Below are positions 15,501 to 23,925 of a stretch of DNA of 64,000 bases, in pieces. Position numbers and translations under genes: made by a program. The stretch is from Chroococcidiopsis sp. CCMEE 29 (GTDB lineage: Bacteria; Cyanobacteriota; Cyanobacteriia; Cyanobacteriales; Chroococcidiopsidaceae). The notes under the pieces were generated by a model. It was not told the origin of the DNA. It did no database searches and saw only the letters and a list, made by a program, of their open reading frames with translations. Position 1 is the stretch's first letter. Each line of letters starts with the position of its first letter. The stretch spans positions 336,273 through 400,272 of the forward strand of contig NZ_CP083762.1 in NCBI RefSeq assembly GCF_023558375.1, written 5' to 3'.

Positions 15501-16193
15501 CTACCCAAGGCTGAGCCAAAGTTCCCCCGACCCATGATAAAAATCCCCCCGTTGCTCCCACACATACTGCTGCTGGGAAAGGAGAAGCCCCAACCAAACA
15601 TCCACTAGCGGCATCCCCAAGCCTTGTTGCAGTTGGAGTAGGGAAACCGCCTCGCCATCATGCTGTTTCATCCACTGAGAGATCGCTTTAATCCACTGCA
15701 AGACATTTTCCAAATCCACGCTTGAGTCTATATCCTGCCTGTTGGTAGAATTAGCCGCCTGAATCTGGGAGTCAAATGCCTCCAGTAAGGTCTTTTTCTC
15801 CACTAGACCTACCACAGAATCAGTGGGTCGAGGTTGTGTTCGCTTCTGCCGTTGCCGTTTGGACGCAGGCTGTTGCACAAAGGCATCGAGCTCGACACTC
15901 ATCGTCTGTCGCACCCAGGCATCCAAATCCTCAACGCTTAACACGGGTAAGGTTGTGTCTGCTTCGGCGTGTGCTTCTTCCCAAGTAGAAATCAACCACT
16001 GTGAGCGCCGAGCATAGATCTGAGCGATTTGCCTAATTGCATCCCCGGCAGCAGCTAGTTGCTGTGATTGTGGGAGTTGTGCGATCGCCTGTTCCAGGAG
16101 AGTACAAAGTTCTTTGAGATCTGCCAGTTGTGGGACTGCTGCTGCTTGCTCTAACTCCTGCCACAAATCAAGCTCTAATTGCTGAAACTGCAT
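15501..16193 (-). CDS. Hypothetical protein, 230 residues
   Basis: A mostly helical soluble protein with a Gln- and Leu-rich N-terminal half (MQFQQLELDLWQELEQAAAV), a basic linker (KRQRQKRTQPRPTD) and a compact C-terminal domain (LQQGLGMPLVDVWLGLLLSQ, then a WEQRGDFYHGSG tail). I do not recognise the family. A fragment with the same C-terminal signature (EPLVNIWLGLLLSQEQQFEW) lies at about 38.03-38.18 kb, so related genes circulate on this replicon. It starts 17 bases after the preceding gene on the minus strand, so the two form an operon. The C-terminal domain may be a winged helix; that is a guess. Confidence 0.6.
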   Translation of the reverse strand: MQFQQLELDLWQELEQAAAVPQLADLKELCTLLEQAIAQLPQSQQLAAAGDAIRQIAQIYARRSQWLISTWEEAHAEADTTLPVLSVEDLDAWVRQTMSVELDAFVQQPASKRQRQKRTQPRPTDSVVGLVEKKTLLEAFDSQIQAANSTNRQDIDSSVDLENVLQWIKAISQWMKQHDGEAVSLLQLQQGLGMPLVDVWLGLLLSQQQYVWEQRGDFYHGSGELWLSLG

Positions 16194-16210
16194 CTATCTT
16201 GCTCCTCGCT

Positions 16211-16738
16211 TCAATCAGGATGAAACGGGCAGGGGCGCAGCGGACAGTCGCGGACGTGGCGGTGAACCTTGACAGAAAAACTGGTGAAACGCTTGCCATT
16301 GCCGACATATTCAGAGAACGCCTCTAAGATTTGAGGGAGAAGCGCTGTGACTTTATCGCCCCGCATCCCGAAACAGTGAATTGGCTCGATCTGGGCTTGG
16401 CGCTGATTGTCTACCCACAACTCGGCTCCAATTGCGTGGATGGGAATGCCGTCCTTAAAATTATCAGGATGTTCGGAATACAAAATCAACACAGCACTTG
16501 ACACAGGTGGAGTTGATACACAAAGCCGGACAAGCTGAGGCTGGGTTACCTGTTGCTGGAGTTGGCGTTTGAGAACACGAGTAGCATTGCGTTCTCCCCG
16601 GTGGCGATAGTGAGATCGCCGTTTGTGACAGCGAGAATCATCCCAGCAACCATCCCCTTGAGGTCCGTGCAGTTGTCGCACCTCCTCTGTCGGCAGTTTA
16701 GAGCATTCCAAACACTTGCGATTTAAACTACGAGCCAT
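16211..16738 (-). CDS. Hypothetical Cys-containing protein, 175 residues
   Basis: The N-terminus carries LNRKCLECSKLP and a later GCWDDSRCHKRRSHYRHRG stretch that could form a zinc-binding, basic nucleic-acid-binding region. The middle part (VRLCVSTPPVSSAVLILYSE, then IPIHAIGAELWVDNQ and a QIEPIHCFGMRG) looks like an alpha/beta domain. No family recognised. It is the first gene of a two-gene unit with the 230-residue protein, 17 bases apart. The pair may be a plasmid core module of these cyanobacteria, inferred only from co-orientation. Confidence 0.55.
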   Translation of the reverse strand: MARSLNRKCLECSKLPTEEVRQLHGPQGDGCWDDSRCHKRRSHYRHRGERNATRVLKRQLQQQVTQPQLVRLCVSTPPVSSAVLILYSEHPDNFKDGIPIHAIGAELWVDNQRQAQIEPIHCFGMRGDKVTALLPQILEAFSEYVGNGKRFTSFSVKVHRHVRDCPLRPCPFHPD

Positions 16739-16799
16739 TGTTTATTGTTGGGATTGCTTTAGTTCCGAAACGCTTCCTGCATTTGGCAACAACCATTGT

Positions 16800-17321
16800 T
16801 CACTCCTCTAAACTTCCATCTATAGAGGACTCATTCAGATTCAGTTCGCTAAGCGAAGACGATCTCCTAATTGCTACAAATGACCTTTGACAATCTTCAA
16901 CCAAATGCTCGCAAGCAGTAGATAGTTTTTCTGCTAAAACTAGAATGCGTTTTGGGTCTAATTTGTAAGCATAGAGACTGCGGACAACGTGACGGAAGCG
17001 ACGAAATTCATCCAGTTCCAGAAATGTTTGGTTTGAGATGATTTGCTGGCGGATGTTGGGGATTTCAACTACCATTTGCTCCAATAGTTGCTTATGCCAA
17101 TCAGCTCCGGCTGGCACAGAATCATCTATTTCTTTGGCAAGTACATAGAAAATCCGTTCGGCAGCAGTGTAGAAGCTGTGCAAGTAAAGAGCTACTGCAT
17201 TGAGATAATCTTCATCCCCTGTCTGTCGCACCTTCTCTAGAAGCTTATGAGTGCGAATTACTAGCTCTTGAATTTGTTCTAATTCCTGCTCAAGGCGCTT
17301 TCTTAAAATGTCTTCGCTCAC
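16800..17321 (-). CDS. HepT-like HEPN toxin
   Basis: This 173-residue helical protein starts with GTG overlapping the stop of the upstream nucleotidyltransferase gene by four bases (GTGA), with GGGAG upstream. It matches the HEPN/HepT-like layout: NAVALYLHSFYTAAERIFYV, then the conserved ELDEFRRFRHVVRSLYAYKL motif that carries the RNase Arg and His. In HEPN/MNT modules the HEPN protein is the RNase and the partner AMP-ylates it to neutralise it. Together with its neighbour this is a type VII-like toxin-antitoxin pair. Confidence 0.8.
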   Translation of the reverse strand: MSEDILRKRLEQELEQIQELVIRTHKLLEKVRQTGDEDYLNAVALYLHSFYTAAERIFYVLAKEIDDSVPAGADWHKQLLEQMVVEIPNIRQQIISNQTFLELDEFRRFRHVVRSLYAYKLDPKRILVLAEKLSTACEHLVEDCQRSFVAIRRSSSLSELNLNESSIDGSLEE

Positions 17322-17782
17322 AGCTCGACTCCCTGTTGGATACTTGCCAACAGTTCGGGTCGTGCGTGTTGTACCTCTACTAAATCTATAGAAAACTCAT
17401 GACCTCTCTCCACTGCCGCACCAGCACGAAAGTAGTCTTGTTCTGGCAATCCCCAGACTGCTAGATCGATGTCTGAGTGACAAGTCATTCGTTCGTGGTC
17501 AAGCATGGAGCCAAACAAGACAACACGTTGCACGCCAAACTCCTGCAGAAGAATCTGTGCTGCCCTCCTTGCCACCTCCCACCCCCGTTGTTGGCGCAGT
17601 TTCATTTGTGCCAACCTTTGCGCTCGCTCTTGACGGGTGGCAAGTACCCTACTGACAATCTGTGCGCGTGTTTTGTCGCTTAATACTGGCATATGTTTTG
17701 CTGCTATAGGAATGGGAATAGCTGTGGCTCTAATTGCGCTCGATGAGCGATCGCCTTGCCTGGAAGCAAGGATTTGACTCAT
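17318..17782 (-). CDS. MNT-type nucleotidyltransferase antitoxin
   Basis: The C-terminal 90 residues form a minimal nucleotidyltransferase with VQRVVLFGSMLDHE and a CHSDIDLAVWGL motif (GS...DxD). The third acidic residue lies in FSIDLVEVQ. The N-terminal 60 residues are basic and helical, and the true start is uncertain (ATG at 17782 or 17692, neither with a good ribosome binding site). It precedes and overlaps the HEPN gene, the standard order for MNT/HEPN modules, and would transfer AMP onto its partner to block it. Confidence 0.8.
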   Translation of the reverse strand: MSQILASRQGDRSSSAIRATAIPIPIAAKHMPVLSDKTRAQIVSRVLATRQERAQRLAQMKLRQQRGWEVARRAAQILLQEFGVQRVVLFGSMLDHERMTCHSDIDLAVWGLPEQDYFRAGAAVERGHEFSIDLVEVQHARPELLASIQQGVEL

Positions 17783-17961
17783 CTTAGCTGGGGTTGTTGG
17801 TTGAATACATTTTACGTGATCGCGGTCCTGTTTATTAGTACGTATATACTAACTTGCTGTCAAAGTATAGATAGTCAGATTATAGTAAGACAGAGATAAT
17901 GAGTGTTTATCTTACACAGGAATATGGTACATTTGTACCCAAGTCTTGACCAGATGCTCCT

Positions 17962-18984
17962 ATGACGCTCTCCCCCAACCCCAAGTCGCTGCTCAAAGTC
18001 ATTCCGGCTCAATCAACTACTCCTGGGCACCTAACTAAGCCAGACAAGACTGAAGATCTGCGATTAGCGTGGATTGAACAGTTCCTGCGAGCTAGTAACC
18101 TGGCAAAGAATTCGCAGAAAACATACCGGATAGAGCTCAAGCGCTTCGTTGCTTGGAGTAACAAAGCCTGGGCTGATGTCACTCCCAGAGACATTGCCCG
18201 ATTCAAACACTATTTGATGAGTGAGTGTAAGACTCCAAAAGGCAAGCCACTGATGCCTGCATCCGTCAATCAGGCACTCGCTGCTTTAAAGAGTTTTTAT
18301 AGCTGGTTCCAATCATCCGGCTACATGGATTTAACTGCCGTCTTACCAACCGCTGCCGTCAAGTTTGAGAAACTGGGCAAGCCGCTGCCCAAAAATCTCA
18401 GCGACGAACAAATGGAAGCGATCTCTGTTGTGGTTGAACAGGGAGACGACGAAATCCAATTACGCGATCGCGCACTGCTGGCAATCCTCACTCATGGGCT
18501 AAGAGCTGGGGATATTTCCGCCTTGAATGTGGGCAACTACGACGGCATTCGACTGAGGTTTTTTCGGGACAAGGACAACTCGGAAGCGCTCGTGCCTTTA
18601 AGGCAAGCAGCCAGAGAGCAAATCGATATCTATTTGCAGTGGCGACGGGAGCAAACAGAAGTCCTGACCAATGAAAGTCCCTTGCTGTTGTCACATGATT
18701 TGCGCACTCCTGGTCAGCGGCTGGGCTACCAGGGGATCTACTACTTTGTGAAGGAAAGATTGGGTAAGGCAGCAGGCATTTCCAATTTGACACCGCATCG
18801 ATTTCGCCATACTTACGCTGCGAATTTGGTGGAGATGGGAATTGATACCTTGCTGGCTAGAAGTTTAACTGGGCATAGTTCAGAGCGGGTGTTCCAGCGA
18901 TACATCGAGGGCAAGCGGTTGGCAGCAGCCCAGACGGCTTTTTATCAAGCGATTGGGGAAGAGCCCTCTGATTCAAGAGTATGA
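17962..18984 (+). CDS. XerC/XerD-like tyrosine recombinase
   Basis: A full-length 340-residue recombinase: an N-terminal core-binding domain (WIEQFLRASNLAKNSQKTYR to about residue 120) and a catalytic domain with HGLRAGDISAL, HRFRHTYAANLVEMG, TGHSSERVFQRYIEG. All five catalytic residues and the terminal Tyr are present. Plasmid-borne relatives in cyanobacteria probably resolve multimers or act on plasmid-specific sites. The 180 bp before it contain an imperfect GTACGTATATAC palindrome that may be an operator or a binding site. Confidence 0.9.
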   Translation: MTLSPNPKSLLKVIPAQSTTPGHLTKPDKTEDLRLAWIEQFLRASNLAKNSQKTYRIELKRFVAWSNKAWADVTPRDIARFKHYLMSECKTPKGKPLMPASVNQALAALKSFYSWFQSSGYMDLTAVLPTAAVKFEKLGKPLPKNLSDEQMEAISVVVEQGDDEIQLRDRALLAILTHGLRAGDISALNVGNYDGIRLRFFRDKDNSEALVPLRQAAREQIDIYLQWRREQTEVLTNESPLLLSHDLRTPGQRLGYQGIYYFVKERLGKAAGISNLTPHRFRHTYAANLVEMGIDTLLARSLTGHSSERVFQRYIEGKRLAAAQTAFYQAIGEEPSDSRV

Positions 18985-19137
18985 AACATTAGTATGAAAC
19001 ATGGCTCTGGGGTAAGCACTGTGCCCGTCGGTAGTGACTCGCTCTGGCAGCTTTTCAGTGACTGTGCTCGCCTGTGTGAACAATGGGTCGTGCTCTATGG
19101 AAATGTGGGACTGCTAAACTGACTCATGTAGCGAGTC

Positions 19138-19265
19138 ATGAGCAATAAGATGGAATGTCCCTTTTGCGGTTATGACAAAACCCATCGCCACGGAAAGACG
19201 AGCAAGGGAAGTGAGCGCTATTTTTGCCGAGAATGTCGGCAAACTTTTACCGATACCTTTGATAG
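19138..19265 (+). pseudogene. IS1-family transposase N-terminal fragment
   Basis: About 43 codons encode the InsA-type zinc ribbon (CPFCGYDKTHRHGKTSKG, then YFCRECRQTFTDTFDRYC). Similarity stops after that, and the frame soon runs into IS6 sequence on the other strand. It is a truncated IS1 remnant. Confidence 0.75.
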
Positions 19266-19335
19266 GTATTGTCAACTTAACCAGGCACGTTCAAAATTAA
19301 GCACAATAATTCTTAAATCATCAGATACGCTCAAT

Positions 19336-19925
19336 TTATACAGCAGATTTCAGCCCAACAACGTCTCGCCAATCTTGAATTCGTTGGCGCAAAAGTTGGC
19401 GATAGCGGTGAGCGGTCAGTTGATGTTGTTTTGGGTGAAAGTGGTCTCGAATCGGTCCAAATGCGAAAAGAAAGCGTTGGGCTTGCCCTGGGAATTTGAA
19501 TCGCCGCATTCGTCGCTCTCGTAATCGAGTCGGTTGATGAGAATTCTCGGCTCGATTATTCAATCCCTTGTGTTGTCGGTGTTCGACACTCTTGAGCATT
19601 TGTTTTTTGGCGGCTTCGTAGCTTTTCAGTTTATCCGTGACGAGCACCCGTGGAGTAAAGCCTTGTTTTTTGAGCAATTTACGGAAAAATCGTTGTGCTG
19701 CCTTAGTATCCCGATGTCGTTGCATCAGAATATCTAGTACCTTCCCCGCCGCATCCACCGCTCGCCACAAATAATATTGCTGCCCTTTAATCGTGACCAC
19801 TGCTTCGTCTAAATGCCATTTGTCTGCAATGTAAGGGCGTTTGCGCCGAAGCTGATTGGCATACTGCTGTCCGAATTTCTGACACCATTCTCGGATTGAT
19901 TCCACTTGTAAATAATCCGTTGGTC
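19336..19925 (-). pseudogene. IS6-family transposase, 5' truncated
   Basis: About 190 residues of a roughly 230-residue IS6/IS240-type transposase: ESIREWCQKFGQQYANQL, then DKWHLDEAVVTIKGQQYYLW, LVTDKLKSYEAA and NNRAENSHQPTRLRERRMRR. These cover the DDE residues, but the N-terminal helix is lost where the ISKra4-like element begins. The missing part is not found on the far side of that element, so a deletion rather than a simple insertion took place. Confidence 0.85.
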
Positions 19926-21369
19926 AAGCAGCTTGAGCAGGAAACCACAACTGCTGCCACTGACCATTAAGTTCAGCCACTTTGAGTAGACTTAAGCCTC
20001 TACTGCCTAGTGGTCGCCAACTCATTCCTTTGTTCTTTTGTCGCTGCCCAACGGTTAAATCTACTCCCTTCTCAACCCGCCCACTACCAATTGTTTTACC
20101 AGCAGAGCTACGACGCTTGTAGTTGATAATTTCGTGTTGATGTTTTTCCAAATATCCAATTAACTCTTGCCATTTGTCTAAATTTCTAGCCTGAACCTGG
20201 TGGTTTAAATATTCAAGAGCAATCGCAGTATTACCTTGCCATAATTGCGAGAGCAAAAACTTTAAATGCTTTGTTTTTTCAAGCTTGTTAGTAGCAATCA
20301 TTGACATCAATGCTCGGAGTTTTTTACACAGGTGATCCCAATCTAGAATTACAGTAACTTCTAGACCAAAAATGGTGAGAAGTCGATGGCGAATCGCTCT
20401 GGCTCCATCAGTAATTGCTACTAAATTCAGCGGTGAGATTTGGCTACCATACTCTTGGAAGATTTTAGCTTTGGTTACATGAGCTAAACCGAGTAAATCT
20501 TCGCCGTTTGCATTGATAGGAGCAGCTATGTATTCAAATTTAGCAGTAGGCTTTTGCAAAAGAACAATATCTGTAATTATAGCTGTAGTTTTCGCTTTCC
20601 AAGGATTTGGGGCTTTCTTGCTCTGTTCTAACTTAGGCTGACGTTCGGCTTTTTGACCTTTAACTTGAATGCCATCATCAAATAAAAGAATTTCTTTTTC
20701 TTCGGGATTGTAGATATCTACGTTGGCATTCACTTGCACGACTTTATGCTCATTCTCTGCCAAAGTTGTTGCTATGCTTTTGTAGATATCCTGGCTGATT
20801 TTTAGAGCTTTATTACTTACAATTTGCCTAATCTTCTGGTCACTCAACAATCTTTCACCACTCACTCTTTCCACTAAGAGAGCTACTTCTTCATAACTGA
20901 GCCGATTACTATAGTAGCCACTTAGCTCCTGCAATCTTGGACTCACATAGCCCTCTTGCAATTGCTTTGTTAGAGCTAAGTAGTTTGTTTCTTGTGTTTC
21001 ACATTGGTATTTTTGTAAACCGAATACAAACTTTCCATGTATAGTCTTTATCCACACTAGCCGTGTGCCGTTACAACTGGCTTTCTGGTTTTTTTATCTC
21101 CTGCGTGAACTGGCTTTGAGCCTGGGTTAACAAGCTTGCCTCTATTTCTGGCAGTGCCTGCTGTTTCCAGTTTTCTACTGCTCCCTCAATCTCATGCAAG
21201 CTTTGATTCTTCAAATCTATCTCGTATGGAGCAAGCTGGCTCAAAATATTCCCTGCTTCATCTCTAATGACAGTTTCCACTCTTGCTCTCATAGCTCGCT
21301 CCTGCTGACGTTTGTTCCCACCCTTTCAGGGCTGTTCTCTCAGTCTACCGACATCAACGGATTTTTTAC
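19908..21369 (-). mobile_element. ISKra4-like element
   Basis: The ends are GTAAATAATCCGTTG (19908-19922) and CAACGGATTTTTTAC (21355-21369), inverted with one mismatch. It lies between an IS6 remnant and a methyltransferase gene. No target duplication is evident. Confidence 0.65.
19924..21292 (-). pseudogene. ISKra4-like transposase, frame-disrupted
   Basis: The N-terminal segment (21292-21071, MRARVETVIRDEAGNILSQL) and the main part (21057-19924, 377 residues) are in different frames, with the switch near 21065. The main part contains a long alpha/beta catalytic region (VVQVNANVDIYNPEEKEILL, LVAITDGARAIRHRLL, VTVILDWDHLCKKLRALM) and the C-terminal motif IGSGRVEKGVDLTVGQRQKN with KGMSWRP. 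These are features of the ISKra4/ISLre2 type of DDE transposases; the exact family is uncertain. Confidence 0.7.
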
Positions 21370-21393
21370 AGCTCGAGAAATTTTGAGTCTCCG

Positions 21394-22143
21394 TTATACG
21401 GCATTCGGACGACCCACAACGATCGGTTGGTGCAGAATTCCGTCCAATCTTTGCACCTCTGTAAAGCCGACTTCTTCAAACAGCAGCATCAGCCGATCGA
21501 CGGTAATTGCATAATAGCGGGATGAGCCAGCGGTAACGCTAGCAGGACTTCCGTTTCTCGCTTCACGCACGAAATACATGGCAACGTCGTAAGTGTCGTT
21601 ACTCCAATCACGAGTTTGAAACACAACGTAGCGATCGCTGCCGTCATCTCGAAACCCATATGACCACATTTGCGGGGACGATCGATCTTCATCCGCCCGA
21701 TAATCGCGCAGGCTCACGATCGCCACACCATCTTGCTTCAAGCACCGGTAGAACCCTCGGAGCGCAACTCGGATCTCATCTTCGCCAGGAAGATGGGGCA
21801 AGGAGTTGTCAGCACTTAACACGACATCAAATCCAGAACCATGAATTTCGGCACAGTGACGCATATCTGCCACTTTGAACGTAAGGTCAAGTCCGCGCGT
21901 CACCGCTTCTTGGCGCGCCCGATTCACCGCTGCTGCTGATAAATCAGATGCCGTTACTCGATGTCCAAGGGCAGCGAGTCCCAGTGCCTGCGTCCCAATG
22001 CCACAGGAAACATCCAGAATGGATAGAGGTGCTGAACCAACGAAGTCGCTGACAACACCATTGAGTGCCTCCCCCTGCCGTTCGATGGCTTCGTTCCAAT
22101 TCGGGTAGACAAGGTGATAAAGACTGGCAATTTCGTCGTACAT
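21394..22143 (-). CDS. SAM-dependent methyltransferase
   Basis: This 249-residue class I methyltransferase has motif I ILDVSCGIGTQALGLAALG near residue 42, motif II ADMRHC, and a SADNSLPHLPGEDEIRVALR region after it, typical of the Methyltransf_25/11 families. The C-terminal part includes a beta-rich substrate cap (SYGFRDDGSDRYVVFQTRDW). The substrate is unknown, probably a small molecule. It lies 54 bases downstream of the phosphotransferase-like gene on the same strand, suggesting co-transcription. Confidence 0.85.
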   Translation of the reverse strand: MYDEIASLYHLVYPNWNEAIERQGEALNGVVSDFVGSAPLSILDVSCGIGTQALGLAALGHRVTASDLSAAAVNRARQEAVTRGLDLTFKVADMRHCAEIHGSGFDVVLSADNSLPHLPGEDEIRVALRGFYRCLKQDGVAIVSLRDYRADEDRSSPQMWSYGFRDDGSDRYVVFQTRDWSNDTYDVAMYFVREARNGSPASVTAGSSRYYAITVDRLMLLFEEVGFTEVQRLDGILHQPIVVGRPNAV

Positions 22144-22197
22144 ACCAAAATTAACTTCGACTGGACTAAGAACCGTGGCACTTTGTTTCTGAGGATC

Positions 22198-23127
22198 TTA
22201 TGCAAGCGTTGTGTATCCCAGGTCAGTCAGTACTTCTTTGATTGTGCGTTCCGCGAGTGCTACCAATCCAGGATTCGTCTCAGCATAATACGGCATAATC
22301 AGAACAGCTTGGTGGAGCGCATAGCCCCGCGATCGATTCCACGTATCGTCGTCAACATCGAGAGCAGCACGAAATACCGATCGTCCAATAGAGTTGAAGA
22401 CACTCCAGGCAGCAATGACATCCGCAGCCGGATCACCCACACCAATGCCGCCAAAGTCGATCACCGCCCGCAACCGTCCGCCTTTCACAAGCAGGTTCGA
22501 TCGCAGCAAGTCTGTGTGTATCCAAACCGGTGTTCCATCCCAAGCGGCTGCTTCAAGTGCGTTGCTCCAAGCCAGTGCGATCGCATCCCTATCGATCGTG
22601 CTTTGCAACGTCTCCATTGCCTTACGCGTCGCTGTGTCCAGATCGCGAAGTGCTTTACGTCCAGTGGGGGGTGCGCCGACAGGATCAACGCGGCGGAGTT
22701 CGATGAGGAATTGCGCTAAATCGGCAGCAGCCTGACGTTCATCCTGGATCAGGTCATCCTGATACGGATGCCCCTCAATCCAGCGGTAGATTGCCCAAGG
22801 AAAGGGATACTCACTGATCGGTTGTCCCTTTGCAACTGGCTCAGGAATATGCAGCGACAGATGTGGAGCAAGCTTTGGTAGCCAGTCCCACTCTTTCTCG
22901 ATGTCTCGCGCCCATGACTTTAGGAGCGGAAATCGCGCACAGAAGTGATCACCGAGCCGATAAATCACGTTTACTGTTCCTGTGGACTGCACTGCATGAA
23001 TTGGCAGATTAGCAAACTGGGGGAATTGTGCAGTCATTAACCGTTCAACGAGGAACTCGTCGATGTCAATTTCCCCTTCATGCATCTTTATACGGGGTCT
23101 GAATTCCGCATCTGGTCGTCTTGACAT
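22198..23127 (-). CDS. Aminoglycoside phosphotransferase-family kinase
   Basis: The start at 23127 (MSRRPDAEF) has GGAG four bases upstream; an ATG at 23151 is an alternative. The protein of about 309 residues is an APH/choline-kinase fold protein: an N-lobe with TGTVNVIYRLGDHFCARFP, a hinge PFPWAIYRWIEGHP, Brenner's motif VWIHTDLLRSNLLV and the metal site VIDFGGIGVGDPAAD. It may phosphorylate an antibiotic or a small metabolite; sequence alone cannot tell which. It faces the GNAT gene across two operator-like palindromes. Confidence 0.85.
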   Translation of the reverse strand: MSRRPDAEFRPRIKMHEGEIDIDEFLVERLMTAQFPQFANLPIHAVQSTGTVNVIYRLGDHFCARFPLLKSWARDIEKEWDWLPKLAPHLSLHIPEPVAKGQPISEYPFPWAIYRWIEGHPYQDDLIQDERQAAADLAQFLIELRRVDPVGAPPTGRKALRDLDTATRKAMETLQSTIDRDAIALAWSNALEAAAWDGTPVWIHTDLLRSNLLVKGGRLRAVIDFGGIGVGDPAADVIAAWSVFNSIGRSVFRAALDVDDDTWNRSRGYALHQAVLIMPYYAETNPGLVALAERTIKEVLTDLGYTTLA

Positions 23128-23211
23128 AACTCCATGCTTTATCTTGACCAACGTTTAGACAGATCAAATCTCACGCGCATCGTACCACGGATAAAATCGG
23201 CTGTATTATAT

Positions 23212-23249
23212 TTGTAGTATTAAACTACAATCTGTGGTATAAAACTACA
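23212..23249. promoter_or_regulatory. Two tandem palindromic operators
   Basis: TTGTAGT-ATTAA-ACTACAA (23212-23230) is a perfect palindrome, and TGTGGT-ATAAA-ACTACA (23233-23249) is a near copy. Their centres are 20 bp apart, two helical turns. They lie between the divergent kinase and acetyltransferase genes and probably bind a dimeric repressor; no matching regulator gene is adjacent. Confidence 0.55.
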
Positions 23250-23329
23250 TCTCTAACCTTGGCATGGATTGCCTTGTTTGCGCGTAACCAATGCGATGTG
23301 CTGGATTGTTGGCATTAACCGGAGTGGAT

Positions 23330-23815
23330 ATGGAAGTGCGGATTGAACCTTACAAGGCTGATAATCTCGATGCCGTCATTCGGCTTTCGCTACGAGCCTG
23401 GACTCCGGTGTTTGAGTCGATTCAGAACACAATGGACGCTGAGGTGTACCAGACGTTCTATCCAGATCGTTGGCAGGTGAGCCAGCAAAAGGCGATCGAG
23501 GAGGTCTGCGCTGCCGAAAACATAAATGTGTGGGTTGCGCTCAATTCAGGTTCCACTGTAGGGTTTGTCGCCGTGAAACTAGACTCCGAATCCAGGATGG
23601 GCGAAATTTACATGATTGCGGTCGATCCAGACTTTCAAGGTCAAGGAATTGGCAGCGCTCTGATGGAAGTTGCGCTTGAGCAGATGAAAGAGACTGGGAT
23701 GACGATTGCGATGGTCGAGACCGGAGGCGATCCCGGTCATGCTCCAGCCCGTCACACTTACGAAAAGCTGGGCTTCGGGCTATGGACGGTCGCCCGATAC
23801 TTCAAGAAGCTTTAG
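23330..23815 (+). CDS. GNAT-family N-acetyltransferase
   Basis: The start at 23330 is supported by GGAG 5 bases before it. The 161-residue protein has the full GNAT layout: MEVRIEPYKADNLDAVIRLS, the acetyl-CoA loop IAVDPDFQGQGIGSALMEVA (the Q-x-x-G-x-G motif) and the C-terminal ARHTYEKLGF. The substrate is unknown; position opposite an APH-like kinase could suggest a resistance or detoxification role, but that is inference. It precedes the large MalT-like regulator by 110 bases. Confidence 0.85.
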   Translation: MEVRIEPYKADNLDAVIRLSLRAWTPVFESIQNTMDAEVYQTFYPDRWQVSQQKAIEEVCAAENINVWVALNSGSTVGFVAVKLDSESRMGEIYMIAVDPDFQGQGIGSALMEVALEQMKETGMTIAMVETGGDPGHAPARHTYEKLGFGLWTVARYFKKL

Positions 23816-23925
23816 GGGTCGATCGCGCTCAATGTCCATCAGTCATTGAGGTTTGCTATACAGAACTTGCATCCTTCTCGATTCGTTACCCTAAAGATTA
23901 AGTTCGCATGGATGCTTAACTCGGC

